From Bacteroidota bacterium (GTDB lineage: Bacteria; Bacteroidota; Bacteroidia; M30B66), in contig JAIXYK010000035.1 in the NCBI GenBank assembly GCA_027490225.1, positions 83,477 through 147,476 of the forward strand: a stretch of 64,000 nucleotides of DNA. The letters run 5' to 3'. A program made the translations under genes and the position numbers. Below, piece by piece: positions 34,559 through 43,318 of the stretch; within the stretch, counting starts at the first letter, position 1; each line of letters starts with the position of its first letter. The notes below the pieces were generated by a model. The model searched no databases and was not told the origin of the DNA. It saw only the letters and a program-made list of their open reading frames with translations.

Positions 34559-35737
34559 CTATTTAAATGCATTCTCTCCGGTAATTTCCATACCGAGAAT
34601 GAGCAAGTGAATGTCGTGTGTGCCTTCGTAGGTAATTACAGATTCAAGGTTCATCATGTGGCGCATAATTGGGTATTCACCGGTAATGCCCATTCCTCCG
34701 TGTATTTGGCGGGCTTCTCTTGCAATGTCTAGTGCCATCGCAACATTATTACGTTTTGCCATTGAAATTTGCGCAGGTGTTGCGCGTTCTTCGTTACGCA
34801 AAACTCCCAAACGCCAAGCCAGTAACTGCGCTTTGGTAATTTCAGTAATCATTTCGGCCAATTTCTTTTGCTGTAACTGGAAGCCAGCTAATGGCTTACC
34901 AAACTGAACGCGTTCTTTAGCATAACGAAGTGCAGAATCGTAGCAATCCATAGCAGCACCGATTACGCCCCATGAAATTCCGTAACGTGCAGAATTTAAG
35001 CAACCTAAAGGACCTTTTAATCCTTCAACATTTGGTAATAAATTTTCTTTTGGAACTTTTACGTTATCGAAAACCAGTTCACCAGTTGCAGAAGCACGAA
35101 GCGACCATTTGTCGTGTGTTTCTGGTGTGGTAAAGCCTTCCATGCCTCGCTCAACGATGATTCCGCGAATTTTGCCTTCATCATTTTTTGCCCAAACAAT
35201 GGCAATGTCAGCAAACGGGGAATTTGAAATCCACATTTTTGCACCATTCAACAAATAATGGTCGCCTTTATCTTTGATATTGGTAATCATGCTGCTTGGG
35301 TCAGAACCAGAATCTGGCTCGGTAAGTCCGAAACAGCCCATTAATTCACCGGTTGCCAATTTTGGTAAGTATTTGCGGCGTTGTTCTTCAGAGCCGTACT
35401 TGTAAATTGGATACATTACTAAAGAGCTTTGAACTGAAGCAGTAGAGCGAATTCCAGAATCGCCCCGCTCAATTTCCTGCATGATTAAACCATAGGAAAT
35501 CTGGTCAAGGCCTTGTCCACCGTATTCTACAGGAATGTAAGGGCCGAAAGCTCCAATTTCGCCTAAACCTTTAATAAGGTGTTTTGGGAAAACGCAGCGT
35601 TGTGCATGATCTTCTATAATTGGCGTAACTTCTTTTTTTACCCAAGCGCGCACAGAGTCGCGAATTAATTTTTGTTCTTCGGTAAGTAAATCGTCAATTT
35701 GATAGAAATCGTGGCCTTGAAAACGGTCTTTGCTCAT
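34559..35737 (-). CDS. gcdH: Glutaryl-CoA dehydrogenase
   Basis: Flavoenzyme converting glutaryl-CoA to crotonyl-CoA and CO2 at the end of lysine/tryptophan breakdown. The 392 residues closely follow the human enzyme: 'SGIRSTASVQSSLVMYP' carries the glutarate-binding arginine (R97), 'GCFGLTEPDSGSDPSSM' lies in the FAD domain, and 'VITYEGTHDIH' carries the catalytic glutamate (E371). The frame is open on to 36016, but that extension reads through the tandem repeat at 35.9 kb and gives a repetitive peptide, so the ATG at 35737 is the real start. It acts in the same pathway as the ALDH7 enzyme 3 kb away but is not in its operon. Confidence 0.93.
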   Translation of the reverse strand: MSKDRFQGHDFYQIDDLLTEEQKLIRDSVRAWVKKEVTPIIEDHAQRCVFPKHLIKGLGEIGAFGPYIPVEYGGQGLDQISYGLIMQEIERGDSGIRSTASVQSSLVMYPIYKYGSEEQRRKYLPKLATGELMGCFGLTEPDSGSDPSSMITNIKDKGDHYLLNGAKMWISNSPFADIAIVWAKNDEGKIRGIIVERGMEGFTTPETHDKWSLRASATGELVFDNVKVPKENLLPNVEGLKGPLGCLNSARYGISWGVIGAAMDCYDSALRYAKERVQFGKPLAGFQLQQKKLAEMITEITKAQLLAWRLGVLRNEERATPAQISMAKRNNVAMALDIAREARQIHGGMGITGEYPIMRHMMNLESVITYEGTHDIHLLILGMEITGENAFK

Positions 35738-35864
35738 AGAATTTTTGAATTTTTTGCGGTGCGAAAATAGTGATAATTCAGATAACTCAAATGGGGCTGA
35801 TTTGTTGAGATTGGTCAAATTTTTTATTGGCTTCGGTGTTGAGTATTGCGACGCGGAGGTTTTT

Positions 35865-36190
35865 CTTCTACTAGCTTCGCTTCGCTCAATTTTAAGTGGC
35901 ACGGAGGTTTTTCTTCTACTAGCTTCGCTTCGCTCAATTTTAAATGGCACGGAGTTCACAGAGGTAGTGGCACGGAGTTCACAGAGATTTCCTTCTACTA
36001 GCTTCGCTTCGCTCAATTTTAAATGGCACGGAGTTCACAGAGGTAGTGGCACGGAGTTCACGGAGATTTCCTTCTACTAGATTCGCTTCGCTCAATTTTA
36101 AATGGCACGGAGTTCACAGAGGTTGTGGCACGGAGTTCACGGAGGTTTACTTCTACTAGCTTCGCTCAATTTTAAGTGGCACAGAGCTCT
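35865..36190. repeat. Nested tandem repeat (79-bp unit)
   Basis: Five copies of a 32-base core beginning CTTCTACTAGCTTCGCTTCG start at 35865, 35913, 35992, 36071 and 36150, that is 48, 79, 79 and 79 bases apart. In the full units the core is followed by two copies of a 23-24-base word beginning TGGCACGGAGTTCACAGAG. The last core has lost five bases. Differences between copies are few. The stretch 35738-36357 holds no gene; it contains this repeat and, at its right end, the sigma-factor promoter. Confidence 0.9.
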
Positions 36191-36285
36191 CGGAGGTTTT
36201 TGTGCCTCAATTATTTTGCAATTAGCTTGTCACTAAGTTTTTCTTTATGATTTCATTTTTTTATTTCAATTCTAAAACTATAAAA

Positions 36286-36314
36286 TTGTAGAGATTTGCA
36301 TTTTTATAAGTTTG
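36286..36314 (+). promoter_or_regulatory. Bacteroidota-type promoter for the ECF sigma operon
   Basis: TTG at 36286-36288, 18-base spacer, TAAGTTTG at 36307-36314: a full match to the housekeeping -33/-7 consensus, 44 bases before the sigma-factor ATG. It suggests the operon is transcribed by the primary sigma factor at a basal level. Confidence 0.58.
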
Positions 36315-36357
36315 TTTGGAAACAAAAACGAATTTGTAGTTATCGAAAAACGATGAA

Positions 36358-36942
36358 ATGGAAGATGTTGAGGTAATTGTAAGCATTAAATCTGGCGACA
36401 AAAAAGCCTTTGAGAAGTTGTTTTATGAGCACTACCAAATGTTAGTGAGGTATGCTTTTACTTATATGAAAGACCATGATATTGCTGAGGAAGTTGTGCA
36501 GGATATAATGGTAAAATTTTGGGAAAAAAGAGCCGAACTTCCTGATGATGTTAAAGTGAAACCATACCTTTTTAGAATGACAGGCAACCATTGCCTAAAT
36601 GTTTTGAAACATGAAAAAGTAAAGTTGCAGCATCAAACAGAAACGGTTGCCAATGGCATTTCGATGAGCGATGGTTTTGAGGTAATTGCTTCAAACGAAT
36701 TGAATACCGAAATAAAGAAAGCAATTGACGATTTGCCAGAACAATGTGGTAAGGTGTTTTTACTGAGCAGAGATGAGGGTTTGAGTTATAAGGAAATTGC
36801 AGAAAGTTTAGACATTTCTGTAAAAACAGTAGAAAATCATGTTAGTAAAGCTTTGAAGCTGCTGAGGGAAGCATTAAAACCCTACTTAACAATTTTATTA
36901 ATTGATATTCAGTTGCTTATAGAAATATTTTATTCCAAGTAG
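36358..36942 (+). CDS. ECF RNA polymerase sigma factor (Bacteroidetes family)
   Basis: A 194-residue extracytoplasmic-function sigma factor. Region 2 is at about 10-80 ('FEKLFYEHYQMLVRYAFTYM', 'DIAEEVVQDIMVKFWEKR') and region 4 at about 120-180 ('LPEQCGKVFLLSRDEGLSYK', 'SVKTVENHVSKALKLLR'). It is the type normally held inactive by a FecR-like anti-sigma factor, encoded 38 bases downstream. Its own targets cannot be read from the window, but the third gene of the run is the natural candidate. Confidence 0.95.
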   Translation: MEDVEVIVSIKSGDKKAFEKLFYEHYQMLVRYAFTYMKDHDIAEEVVQDIMVKFWEKRAELPDDVKVKPYLFRMTGNHCLNVLKHEKVKLQHQTETVANGISMSDGFEVIASNELNTEIKKAIDDLPEQCGKVFLLSRDEGLSYKEIAESLDISVKTVENHVSKALKLLREALKPYLTILLIDIQLLIEIFYSK

Positions 36943-36980
36943 GGGTAAAGCAGTATTGAATTGTCTTAAACAAAGATTCC

Positions 36981-37949
36981 ATGAAAGAAAACAATCCATC
37001 AACGTTTGATTTGCTTATTGCAAAAGTCTTGACTGGCGAAGCCTCTGACGCAGAAGCTATTCAATTAGAGCAACTTAGGAATGAAAATCCTGAGCTGGAG
37101 GAACAATACGTAGCTTTTGAAAAAATCTGGAATGCGAAAGAACCTATAACAGAATACAATACTACCGCGGCCTGGGAAAATGTAAGTAAGCGCATTTCTC
37201 CAAATAAAACTGGTCGTGTTTTTTGGCTGAAACCATTGAGCATTGCAGCGTCTCTAATTTTGGTTATTGCTTTGGGTGGAGTTATATGGAATTCACTTGG
37301 CAATAATGCAAAAAACACTACTTATGTTTCTAAAGGTACAGATACGCTGCAATTGCCCGATGGAACCAATGTGGTGCTTTTGGCAAATAGCAGCATTACC
37401 TATCCTGAAAAATTTGAAGATGCCGAACGCAATGTGTCGTTAACCGGTTCTGCATTTTTTGATGTAGCTAAAAACAAAGAAAAATCATTTGTAATAGAAA
37501 CAGAAGTTGGATTTGTACAAGTTTTAGGAACCAGATTTTTTGTAGAAACAAACAAAACATCCAAAGAAAATAGGGTAGAGGTAAGCGAAGGAAAAGTAGC
37601 TGTTTGGGTAAAGGGAAATGCAGAAAAAAGAGAAGTATTATTGGCTGGAGATGCAGCAATTTTGAATACCTCTGTTTTGAAATCTATTGCTGACACCGTT
37701 GCCATGAAATTCGAGTTTATAAAGCAACTGAGTTTCGAAAACGAAACACTTGCAGATGTGATGAAGACCTTAGAAAAAATCACCAATAAAAAAATAACGT
37801 TCGAATCACCAACAGCTGCGGCTTGCAGATACACAGGTTCTTTTGAAAAACAAAAGGTATCGGAAATATTAAAAGTAATAGCAAGTACTTTTCTGTTTGA
37901 GGTGATTGAACAAGATTCTATCATCATATTAAAAGGAAATGGCTGCTAA
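36981..37949 (+). CDS. FecR-family anti-sigma factor
   Basis: A 322-residue inner-membrane protein: cytoplasmic N-terminal part (1-80, binds the sigma factor), one membrane span (about 84-106), a periplasmic FecR domain (about 116-210; 'LPDGTNVVLLANSSITYPEK') and a C-terminal DUF4974-like domain (about 248-318; 'SFENETLADVMKTLEKITNK'), which resembles an STN fold. In the classic system it passes a signal from an outer-membrane receptor to the sigma factor. Its end overlaps the next gene by 11 bases. Confidence 0.94.
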   Translation: MKENNPSTFDLLIAKVLTGEASDAEAIQLEQLRNENPELEEQYVAFEKIWNAKEPITEYNTTAAWENVSKRISPNKTGRVFWLKPLSIAASLILVIALGGVIWNSLGNNAKNTTYVSKGTDTLQLPDGTNVVLLANSSITYPEKFEDAERNVSLTGSAFFDVAKNKEKSFVIETEVGFVQVLGTRFFVETNKTSKENRVEVSEGKVAVWVKGNAEKREVLLAGDAAILNTSVLKSIADTVAMKFEFIKQLSFENETLADVMKTLEKITNKKITFESPTAAACRYTGSFEKQKVSEILKVIASTFLFEVIEQDSIIILKGNGC

Positions 37950-39768
37950 AAAAATTGCTTTTTTGTTATTTGTTCTAGGATTGAATAGTCCAATATGGGC
38001 GCAAGAAAACCCATTGGAAAGAATTGTTAGTATTGAGGTTACTAACCAGCCAACGTCTTCTGTTTTGAAACAAATAAGTGAAAAAGCAGGTTTTTTGTTG
38101 AGTTACAATGCATCAGATATAGATGAAAAAAGACATGTTTCAATTGCTGCAAAAAACCAAAAAGTTGCACAAGTTTACCAAAAAGTATTGGGTTCAGATT
38201 ATAACTTGAAAGCCAGTGGTAGGCATGTAATTATTACAAAAAAAAACGAAAGCAAGGAGAAAGATAAAAACCCATTGGTAATAACAGGAAGCATAAAAAA
38301 TTCTTCCGATAAAAATGCTATTGCATACGCTTCGATAGTGGAAATAAATAGCCGAAGCGCTGTGTTGAGTGGTCAAACGGGAACCTTTAGCATGCAAATT
38401 AAAAAACCGATTAAAGAAATTAACTACAAGTTATTAATTAGCAAGAAGAACTATTTTGATACAGTAATTACTATTCAAAAGAACACACAAAAGTTAAACA
38501 TTGAGTTGAAGCCGCATGCAACAATTGATGAACTTACTCCTCTAGAAACGCTGAGAATTCAATCTTTTAATGAAAATTCATTTGTCCAGAATCTGGTACC
38601 TTCGAGCCAGCAGTATTTTATTGAAAACAATTCCTTGTTTGAGCAACGCAAGTTTCAGGTTTCATTCGTTCCGGGTTTGAGTACCAATGGAACGCTAAAT
38701 TCACTTACCGAAAATCAAATTAGTTTTAATATTTTGGGTGGATACGCCCTGGGCTTAGATGGATTTGAGTTATCGGGAATATTTGCGTTGACCAGAAAAA
38801 ACGTAAAAGGATTTCAGTTAAGTGGCGTATTTAATATTAACGGAGGTACTACCAAAGGTTGTCAAACTGCAGGATTTTTTAATACTACCATTGGTTCTGT
38901 AAATGGATTACAGTTAGCGGGATTTAGTAACACAGTACAAGATTCATTGAGCGGGGGACAAATTTCAGGATTTTTTAATTTTTCAAATGGAATAACAGAT
39001 GGATTACAATTAGCAGGTTTTGCAAATGTTTCAAGCGACACTATTTCAGGAGCACAGATTGCAGGATTCACCAATGTGAGTCTAAAAAAGACAAGTGCTT
39101 TACAGCTTTCTGGTTTTGCAAATGTTGGTTTGAAGGATGTAATAGCTCCTCAAATTTCAGGTTTTATGAATGTTGGTAAAAATGTGAATAGCTTGCAATT
39201 GAGTGGATTTATAAATGTTGCCAAGAACATAAAAGGAGCTCAAATAGGTATCTTCAATATCAGCGATTCGATTCGCGGTATTCCCATTGGATTGTTTAGT
39301 TTTTCCAGAAAAGGGTATCATCAATTAGAAGTTTCCTATAATGATTTCGTGCCGTATAATGTTTTATTCAGAACGGGCGTAAACGGATTTCACAATATAT
39401 TTTCAGCTTCGTTTTACCAAGGCCCTACAGAATCGTATGGTATTTATGGATATGGCATAGGATCAAGAATTCCACTTTCTAAAAAATTCAGCCTCGGTTT
39501 AGATGCCAAAGTAAATTTCCTGAATCGCAAAAATGCTTGGAATGATGTTCCCGATTTGTGGGCTATGTCATCTTTATACGTTGGTTTTAAACCAGTTAAA
39601 TGGTTCGAGATTTTCGCAGCACCAGCTTTTCATGCTTATCGTTATGAAAAAGATGTTGCATGGAGCGAGCGCCCTAATCCAACCAAAAATATTGTATTTA
39701 GGGAAGAAAATTCTCAAGCCAAGTTTATTGGCTGGACAGGATTTAACTTTGGAATTAGGTTTTTTTAG
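37939..39768 (+). CDS. STN-domain protein with twelve 16-residue surface repeats
   Basis: A 609-residue exported protein in the position usually held by a TonB-dependent transducer. Signal peptide 1-21; STN domain about 27-78 (the part that contacts FecR); carboxypeptidase-like beta-sandwich about 93-170; twelve imperfect repeats of the form '.GLQLAGFAN......' at about 274-459, about 16 residues each, like the LA_2272-type surface repeat of Leptospira; a C-terminal beta-strand-rich part (about 460-609) ending in phenylalanine like an outer-membrane barrel. No TonB plug or 22-strand barrel is present. The 11-base overlap with fecR means co-translation. Function is unknown; a sensor for a surface signal is the obvious inference. 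Confidence 0.8.
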   Translation: MAAKKIAFLLFVLGLNSPIWAQENPLERIVSIEVTNQPTSSVLKQISEKAGFLLSYNASDIDEKRHVSIAAKNQKVAQVYQKVLGSDYNLKASGRHVIITKKNESKEKDKNPLVITGSIKNSSDKNAIAYASIVEINSRSAVLSGQTGTFSMQIKKPIKEINYKLLISKKNYFDTVITIQKNTQKLNIELKPHATIDELTPLETLRIQSFNENSFVQNLVPSSQQYFIENNSLFEQRKFQVSFVPGLSTNGTLNSLTENQISFNILGGYALGLDGFELSGIFALTRKNVKGFQLSGVFNINGGTTKGCQTAGFFNTTIGSVNGLQLAGFSNTVQDSLSGGQISGFFNFSNGITDGLQLAGFANVSSDTISGAQIAGFTNVSLKKTSALQLSGFANVGLKDVIAPQISGFMNVGKNVNSLQLSGFINVAKNIKGAQIGIFNISDSIRGIPIGLFSFSRKGYHQLEVSYNDFVPYNVLFRTGVNGFHNIFSASFYQGPTESYGIYGYGIGSRIPLSKKFSLGLDAKVNFLNRKNAWNDVPDLWAMSSLYVGFKPVKWFEIFAAPAFHAYRYEKDVAWSERPNPTKNIVFREENSQAKFIGWTGFNFGIRFF

Positions 39769-39771
39769 GCC

Positions 39772-40008
39772 TTAATTTCCTTTGGTTTTATACTTTGATA
39801 ATTGTTGTAAGTCATTTTGCATTTGAAATACAAATGCGTTTATATCTTCTTCGAAAACGTAAACAGAGAAAGGAGAATTTTTAAATTTCCCATTTTTAGT
39901 TTCAGTAATTTTAAAGTACAAATCCTGATTTTTTGTTTTTGCAACTTCGAATTGATATGTCCTGTTTTTTCTAATTAACTGAGATTGGTAAATGGCTTTG
40001 TTATTCAT
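39772..40008 (-). CDS. Small DUF3276/PUR-domain-like protein
   Basis: A 78-residue protein whose pattern 'RKNRTYQFEVAKTKNQDLYF', then 'KITETK' and 'VYVFEEDINAFVFQM', matches the small single-domain DUF3276 (PUR-alpha-like, nucleic-acid-binding) proteins common in Bacteroidota. It is basic. It converges with the STN-repeat gene, three bases apart. The 177 bases upstream of it are AT-rich and hold no gene. The domain assignment is from pattern memory. Confidence 0.65.
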   Translation of the reverse strand: MNNKAIYQSQLIRKNRTYQFEVAKTKNQDLYFKITETKNGKFKNSPFSVYVFEEDINAFVFQMQNDLQQLSKYKTKGN

Positions 40009-40185
40009 AATAGTTAGATTTTAATTAATAATGAGATTAATAACGAATTGATAAATAAATAATAGTAATGCAATGATAAATAAAACACCTTAAAATTAAA
40101 AAAGATTGATATCAAGAAAAACAGGAAAATAATTTTAGCAGCTTAATATTTTAATGATGTAATAATAGTGCAGAAAGAAGTCTAG

Positions 40186-43100
40186 TTAATTTTTGCTTTT
40201 TACAAAACGCAATTGTTTTGCATGTTTCCCATTTTCAGAAATACTTAAAATGTAAACGGAAGGCGCTAAGTTGGCAATGTCAATTTTGTTCGATTCGTTG
40301 GGATTTGTTAAGTTACCAGAAGCAATAATCCTTCCTGTTAAATCCGCAATTTGGTAAGTAAATGTTTTACCAAAAGAAGGGGTTTCATTTTTTATAAATA
40401 ATTGATTACTGGCAGGGTTGGGGTAAACCGTCCAGTTGTTAGTTAATTCAAAATCATTAAATCCTGTATCATCAATTTTTTCGAAATAGGCATTAAAGTC
40501 AATAGGGTTGCTTGTTAGCGTATCTACAAAAGAAGCATTTAATGTATCTGTTATCAATGCATTATTTCCCCAGTGCAAGAAAGTATAACCAGGATTCGCA
40601 ACTGCCTGAATTTTAACAGGAATACCATTAAAATAAACACCTTGCCAAGGATATTCTTCAGGTGTTACCGTACTAATATTTATTTTTCCGGCACCTGCTG
40701 GGAACACATCTAAAGTTACATCCACTTGATTTGGCAAATTGAAATGATATTGAATATCGTCACGAACAATCGCAGTGCGCTGAGAAAGCTGATCTTGCAA
40801 TATTAAGTGATTGTTATAGAAATCATTCATTTGTTGGGGAATGTTATTGGGGTCGCCCCATCGCGCATATTCATTTGGCATTTCTACTACAAAAGAATTG
40901 AAGAAGTCATTTTCGAGCGCAAGTAATCTTTCAATTCTATAGGTTGTATTCATATTATCCGCAAAACGATTGATGAAGTAATCGTGAAAACGCCTATTTT
41001 GAATGCTTTTTAAGAAAACGTTGATATAAGGATTATTGGGATCTTGATTTAAGAGGTATTCGATATGGTCAAAATAACAATCTACAAAACCCGTTGGCCC
41101 AAGGCAGCCTTCCAAATCTATTGCGCAAAAGCGATATCTGTTATTGGTTGCATCTGATTTGTAAATCTTTATGTTGTTTTGCGGCCAGTCTACATTTCCC
41201 ATCCAACTTTCTGCAATAATATAATCGGTATAATATGTCATATCGAATAATTCGTCAGCCAGGTTCCAGAAATTGGCATTTTCAGGGTCTAGTGCGTTAA
41301 ATTGAGCTGCAGCATTAAAGAAAGTGTCTACAGAACCTTCAACAGCCCTCAATACGCTTCCGTACCAATAACTTAACGAAAGGATATCGGTTTGATTTTC
41401 ATCAGCACCATCTAAATGATTAAAATATTCAGTATCAAACTTTTCTCTTAATTCATATAAACCAAAATAACCGCCATTAATATAAACGGTAACGGGTCTC
41501 ATGGCAGAAAAATAGTTATTGGTTTCTTCTGACATTGCCATGGTAGTAAATCCATCTTTGTAGGGCTGAACCAAATAAGCATTGCTTCCGTTTCTCAAAT
41601 AAAAATTACTGTATTTAGTGCGGTTAGGCCGGTTCGGAATTACCAAATGTTCGATGGGACCTTCTCCCAAAAGACCATTATCGAGTTCTAATCTGAATGA
41701 ATGTTGAGGATGTGAGCGACTACCTCCGGCACCTCCATCTATTTGCATTCCTGAGTTTTGTGAAAAGATGAGGCTGTTATCTGTGTCAAAATAATCTACA
41801 TGCGCCGCTTTTTGCCAATCTTGCGCCCAATTATCAAAAATACCAGTTGGTCCATACAAGTTAGAATTGTCGGTTGTGATGGAAATAATTGGTGTAACGT
41901 GGTCTATTCCTATTAAATAAGATGCAGATGTGATTGTGCTTGGAAGTCTATTTGGTGCAAAAATTCTTGCTTTTAAAGTCGTTGATTGAAAAATAAATAC
42001 AGGAGCACCTGTAAATAATTCGGAGTCTTGAGTAGGGTCGCTTCCGTCGCGCGTAAATCTCACTTCAGATTCAACTGCAGGAGGATTAAAATCACCAATG
42101 TTTACATTTATAGGAGTTTGATAAATACCCGACAATATTCCAAAAACAGGAGGTATGGTAGGAACGCCATAACCTAAAGATGCGTTGTTACTTGCTCCTG
42201 GAGTAGGTTCTAAGAAATATACTTTGTTAGTAGAGCCATCATCCAGTAAACCAACACTAATGTTCAAGTCCTCTGCATCTATTTCTAATGAACTCAATAG
42301 ACTGCCACTTGGAGAAAATAAATACACGTTTTCACCACCACCTGAGATTTTAAAGTTGGTGTGAAAGCGAGAAGAGGGATCTACCATTTCGAAATTAGTA
42401 GAAACCTGGTTTTGATTGCTCGATTTAAAGTTGATATCAATGTAAGTGTAAAAAGTATTTGGGTCTGTTGCAGCAACATCAAAGGATAAAGAGTTTATTG
42501 GGCCAGCAGTTAAACCTGCTTCTATTAATTCTTCCGCAGGAATTATCATTTGGTTTTTTGCTCCCCACCAATAATTACCATAAGGTGCAGGATAATCTTG
42601 ATTCCCATTTTGAACAGTACCTTCTCCAATTACAACATCATTTAATTTTAGGTTAGGTCTGCGATTGGCGGTTGTTCCGGTTGCATATGTACAAGCAATC
42701 GGACTATTGTCCTGAAATCCATAAACGGTAGATGGGTATTCCGTATCAGTTTGATTAAAAACAGAATTGGAAGTCCAGCCTGTTTCTGAATAGGAGCAAA
42801 CATTAATCAAAATGCTAGAAGCTCCGTCCCAAATAAATGGATTTGAAAATGAATGTGTATTCCAACCAATTATAGGATTATAGCCACCTACAAAAACAAC
42901 TTGTTCAAAGTCTGATTCATTAACAGGAAATCTATTTTTATCACTGCAATAAACAACAATAAACTCTCCGGGGCCAATGGTATAGGGTTGGAATTTCCAC
43001 TTATCAACTTCATTTATATCATCGCTTAGCGCATAATTTTCCAGATTAACTGGACTGTTTCCTGCATTGTAAATTTCTATCCAATCTTCGTATTCGAAGT

Positions 43101-43221
43101 CTTCGTCGGTTAATGTTGAGTAATTTTTATTGGAGCCTTCGTTTATCACAATTTGAGATTGCAATGGAAAGCAAAACAAAATGTAAATTATTGCCAATCC
43201 GCACTTTTTCAAACTTTTCAT
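40186..43221 (-). CDS. Secreted CotH-kinase-family protein with lamin-tail and T9SS domains
   Basis: A 1011-residue exported protein. Order: signal peptide; lamin-tail-type beta-sandwich (about 24-150; 'DWIEIYNAGNSPVNLENYAL'); a domain like the chitobiase C-terminal fold (about 365-440; 'VRFTRDGSDPTQDSELFTG'); CotH-type kinase (about 470-850; 'NGGYFGLYELREKFDTEYF', 'NVDWPQNNIKIYKS', 'FCAIDLEGCLG'); a repeat-like segment; T9SS sorting domain. CotH proteins are secreted protein kinases in spore-formers; in Bacteroidota the substrates are unknown. The frame extends to 43290, but the ATG at 43221 begins a normal signal peptide. Confidence 0.85.
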   Translation of the reverse strand: MKSLKKCGLAIIYILFCFPLQSQIVINEGSNKNYSTLTDEDFEYEDWIEIYNAGNSPVNLENYALSDDINEVDKWKFQPYTIGPGEFIVVYCSDKNRFPVNESDFEQVVFVGGYNPIIGWNTHSFSNPFIWDGASSILINVCSYSETGWTSNSVFNQTDTEYPSTVYGFQDNSPIACTYATGTTANRRPNLKLNDVVIGEGTVQNGNQDYPAPYGNYWWGAKNQMIIPAEELIEAGLTAGPINSLSFDVAATDPNTFYTYIDINFKSSNQNQVSTNFEMVDPSSRFHTNFKISGGGENVYLFSPSGSLLSSLEIDAEDLNISVGLLDDGSTNKVYFLEPTPGASNNASLGYGVPTIPPVFGILSGIYQTPINVNIGDFNPPAVESEVRFTRDGSDPTQDSELFTGAPVFIFQSTTLKARIFAPNRLPSTITSASYLIGIDHVTPIISITTDNSNLYGPTGIFDNWAQDWQKAAHVDYFDTDNSLIFSQNSGMQIDGGAGGSRSHPQHSFRLELDNGLLGEGPIEHLVIPNRPNRTKYSNFYLRNGSNAYLVQPYKDGFTTMAMSEETNNYFSAMRPVTVYINGGYFGLYELREKFDTEYFNHLDGADENQTDILSLSYWYGSVLRAVEGSVDTFFNAAAQFNALDPENANFWNLADELFDMTYYTDYIIAESWMGNVDWPQNNIKIYKSDATNNRYRFCAIDLEGCLGPTGFVDCYFDHIEYLLNQDPNNPYINVFLKSIQNRRFHDYFINRFADNMNTTYRIERLLALENDFFNSFVVEMPNEYARWGDPNNIPQQMNDFYNNHLILQDQLSQRTAIVRDDIQYHFNLPNQVDVTLDVFPAGAGKINISTVTPEEYPWQGVYFNGIPVKIQAVANPGYTFLHWGNNALITDTLNASFVDTLTSNPIDFNAYFEKIDDTGFNDFELTNNWTVYPNPASNQLFIKNETPSFGKTFTYQIADLTGRIIASGNLTNPNESNKIDIANLAPSVYILSISENGKHAKQLRFVKSKN

Positions 43222-43318
43222 GTAATATTTTGCTACTATATTTTTGCAAGTATACTTAATTACAGGATATAAGTTCCTGTTTAAGAACATTTCAAGAGTT
43301 TATAGAATTATAATTCAC

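Noticed and set aside
35865..36190. CRISPR array
   Set aside because: The spacing is regular, but the sequence between cores is itself repeated; there are no unique spacers and no cas genes.
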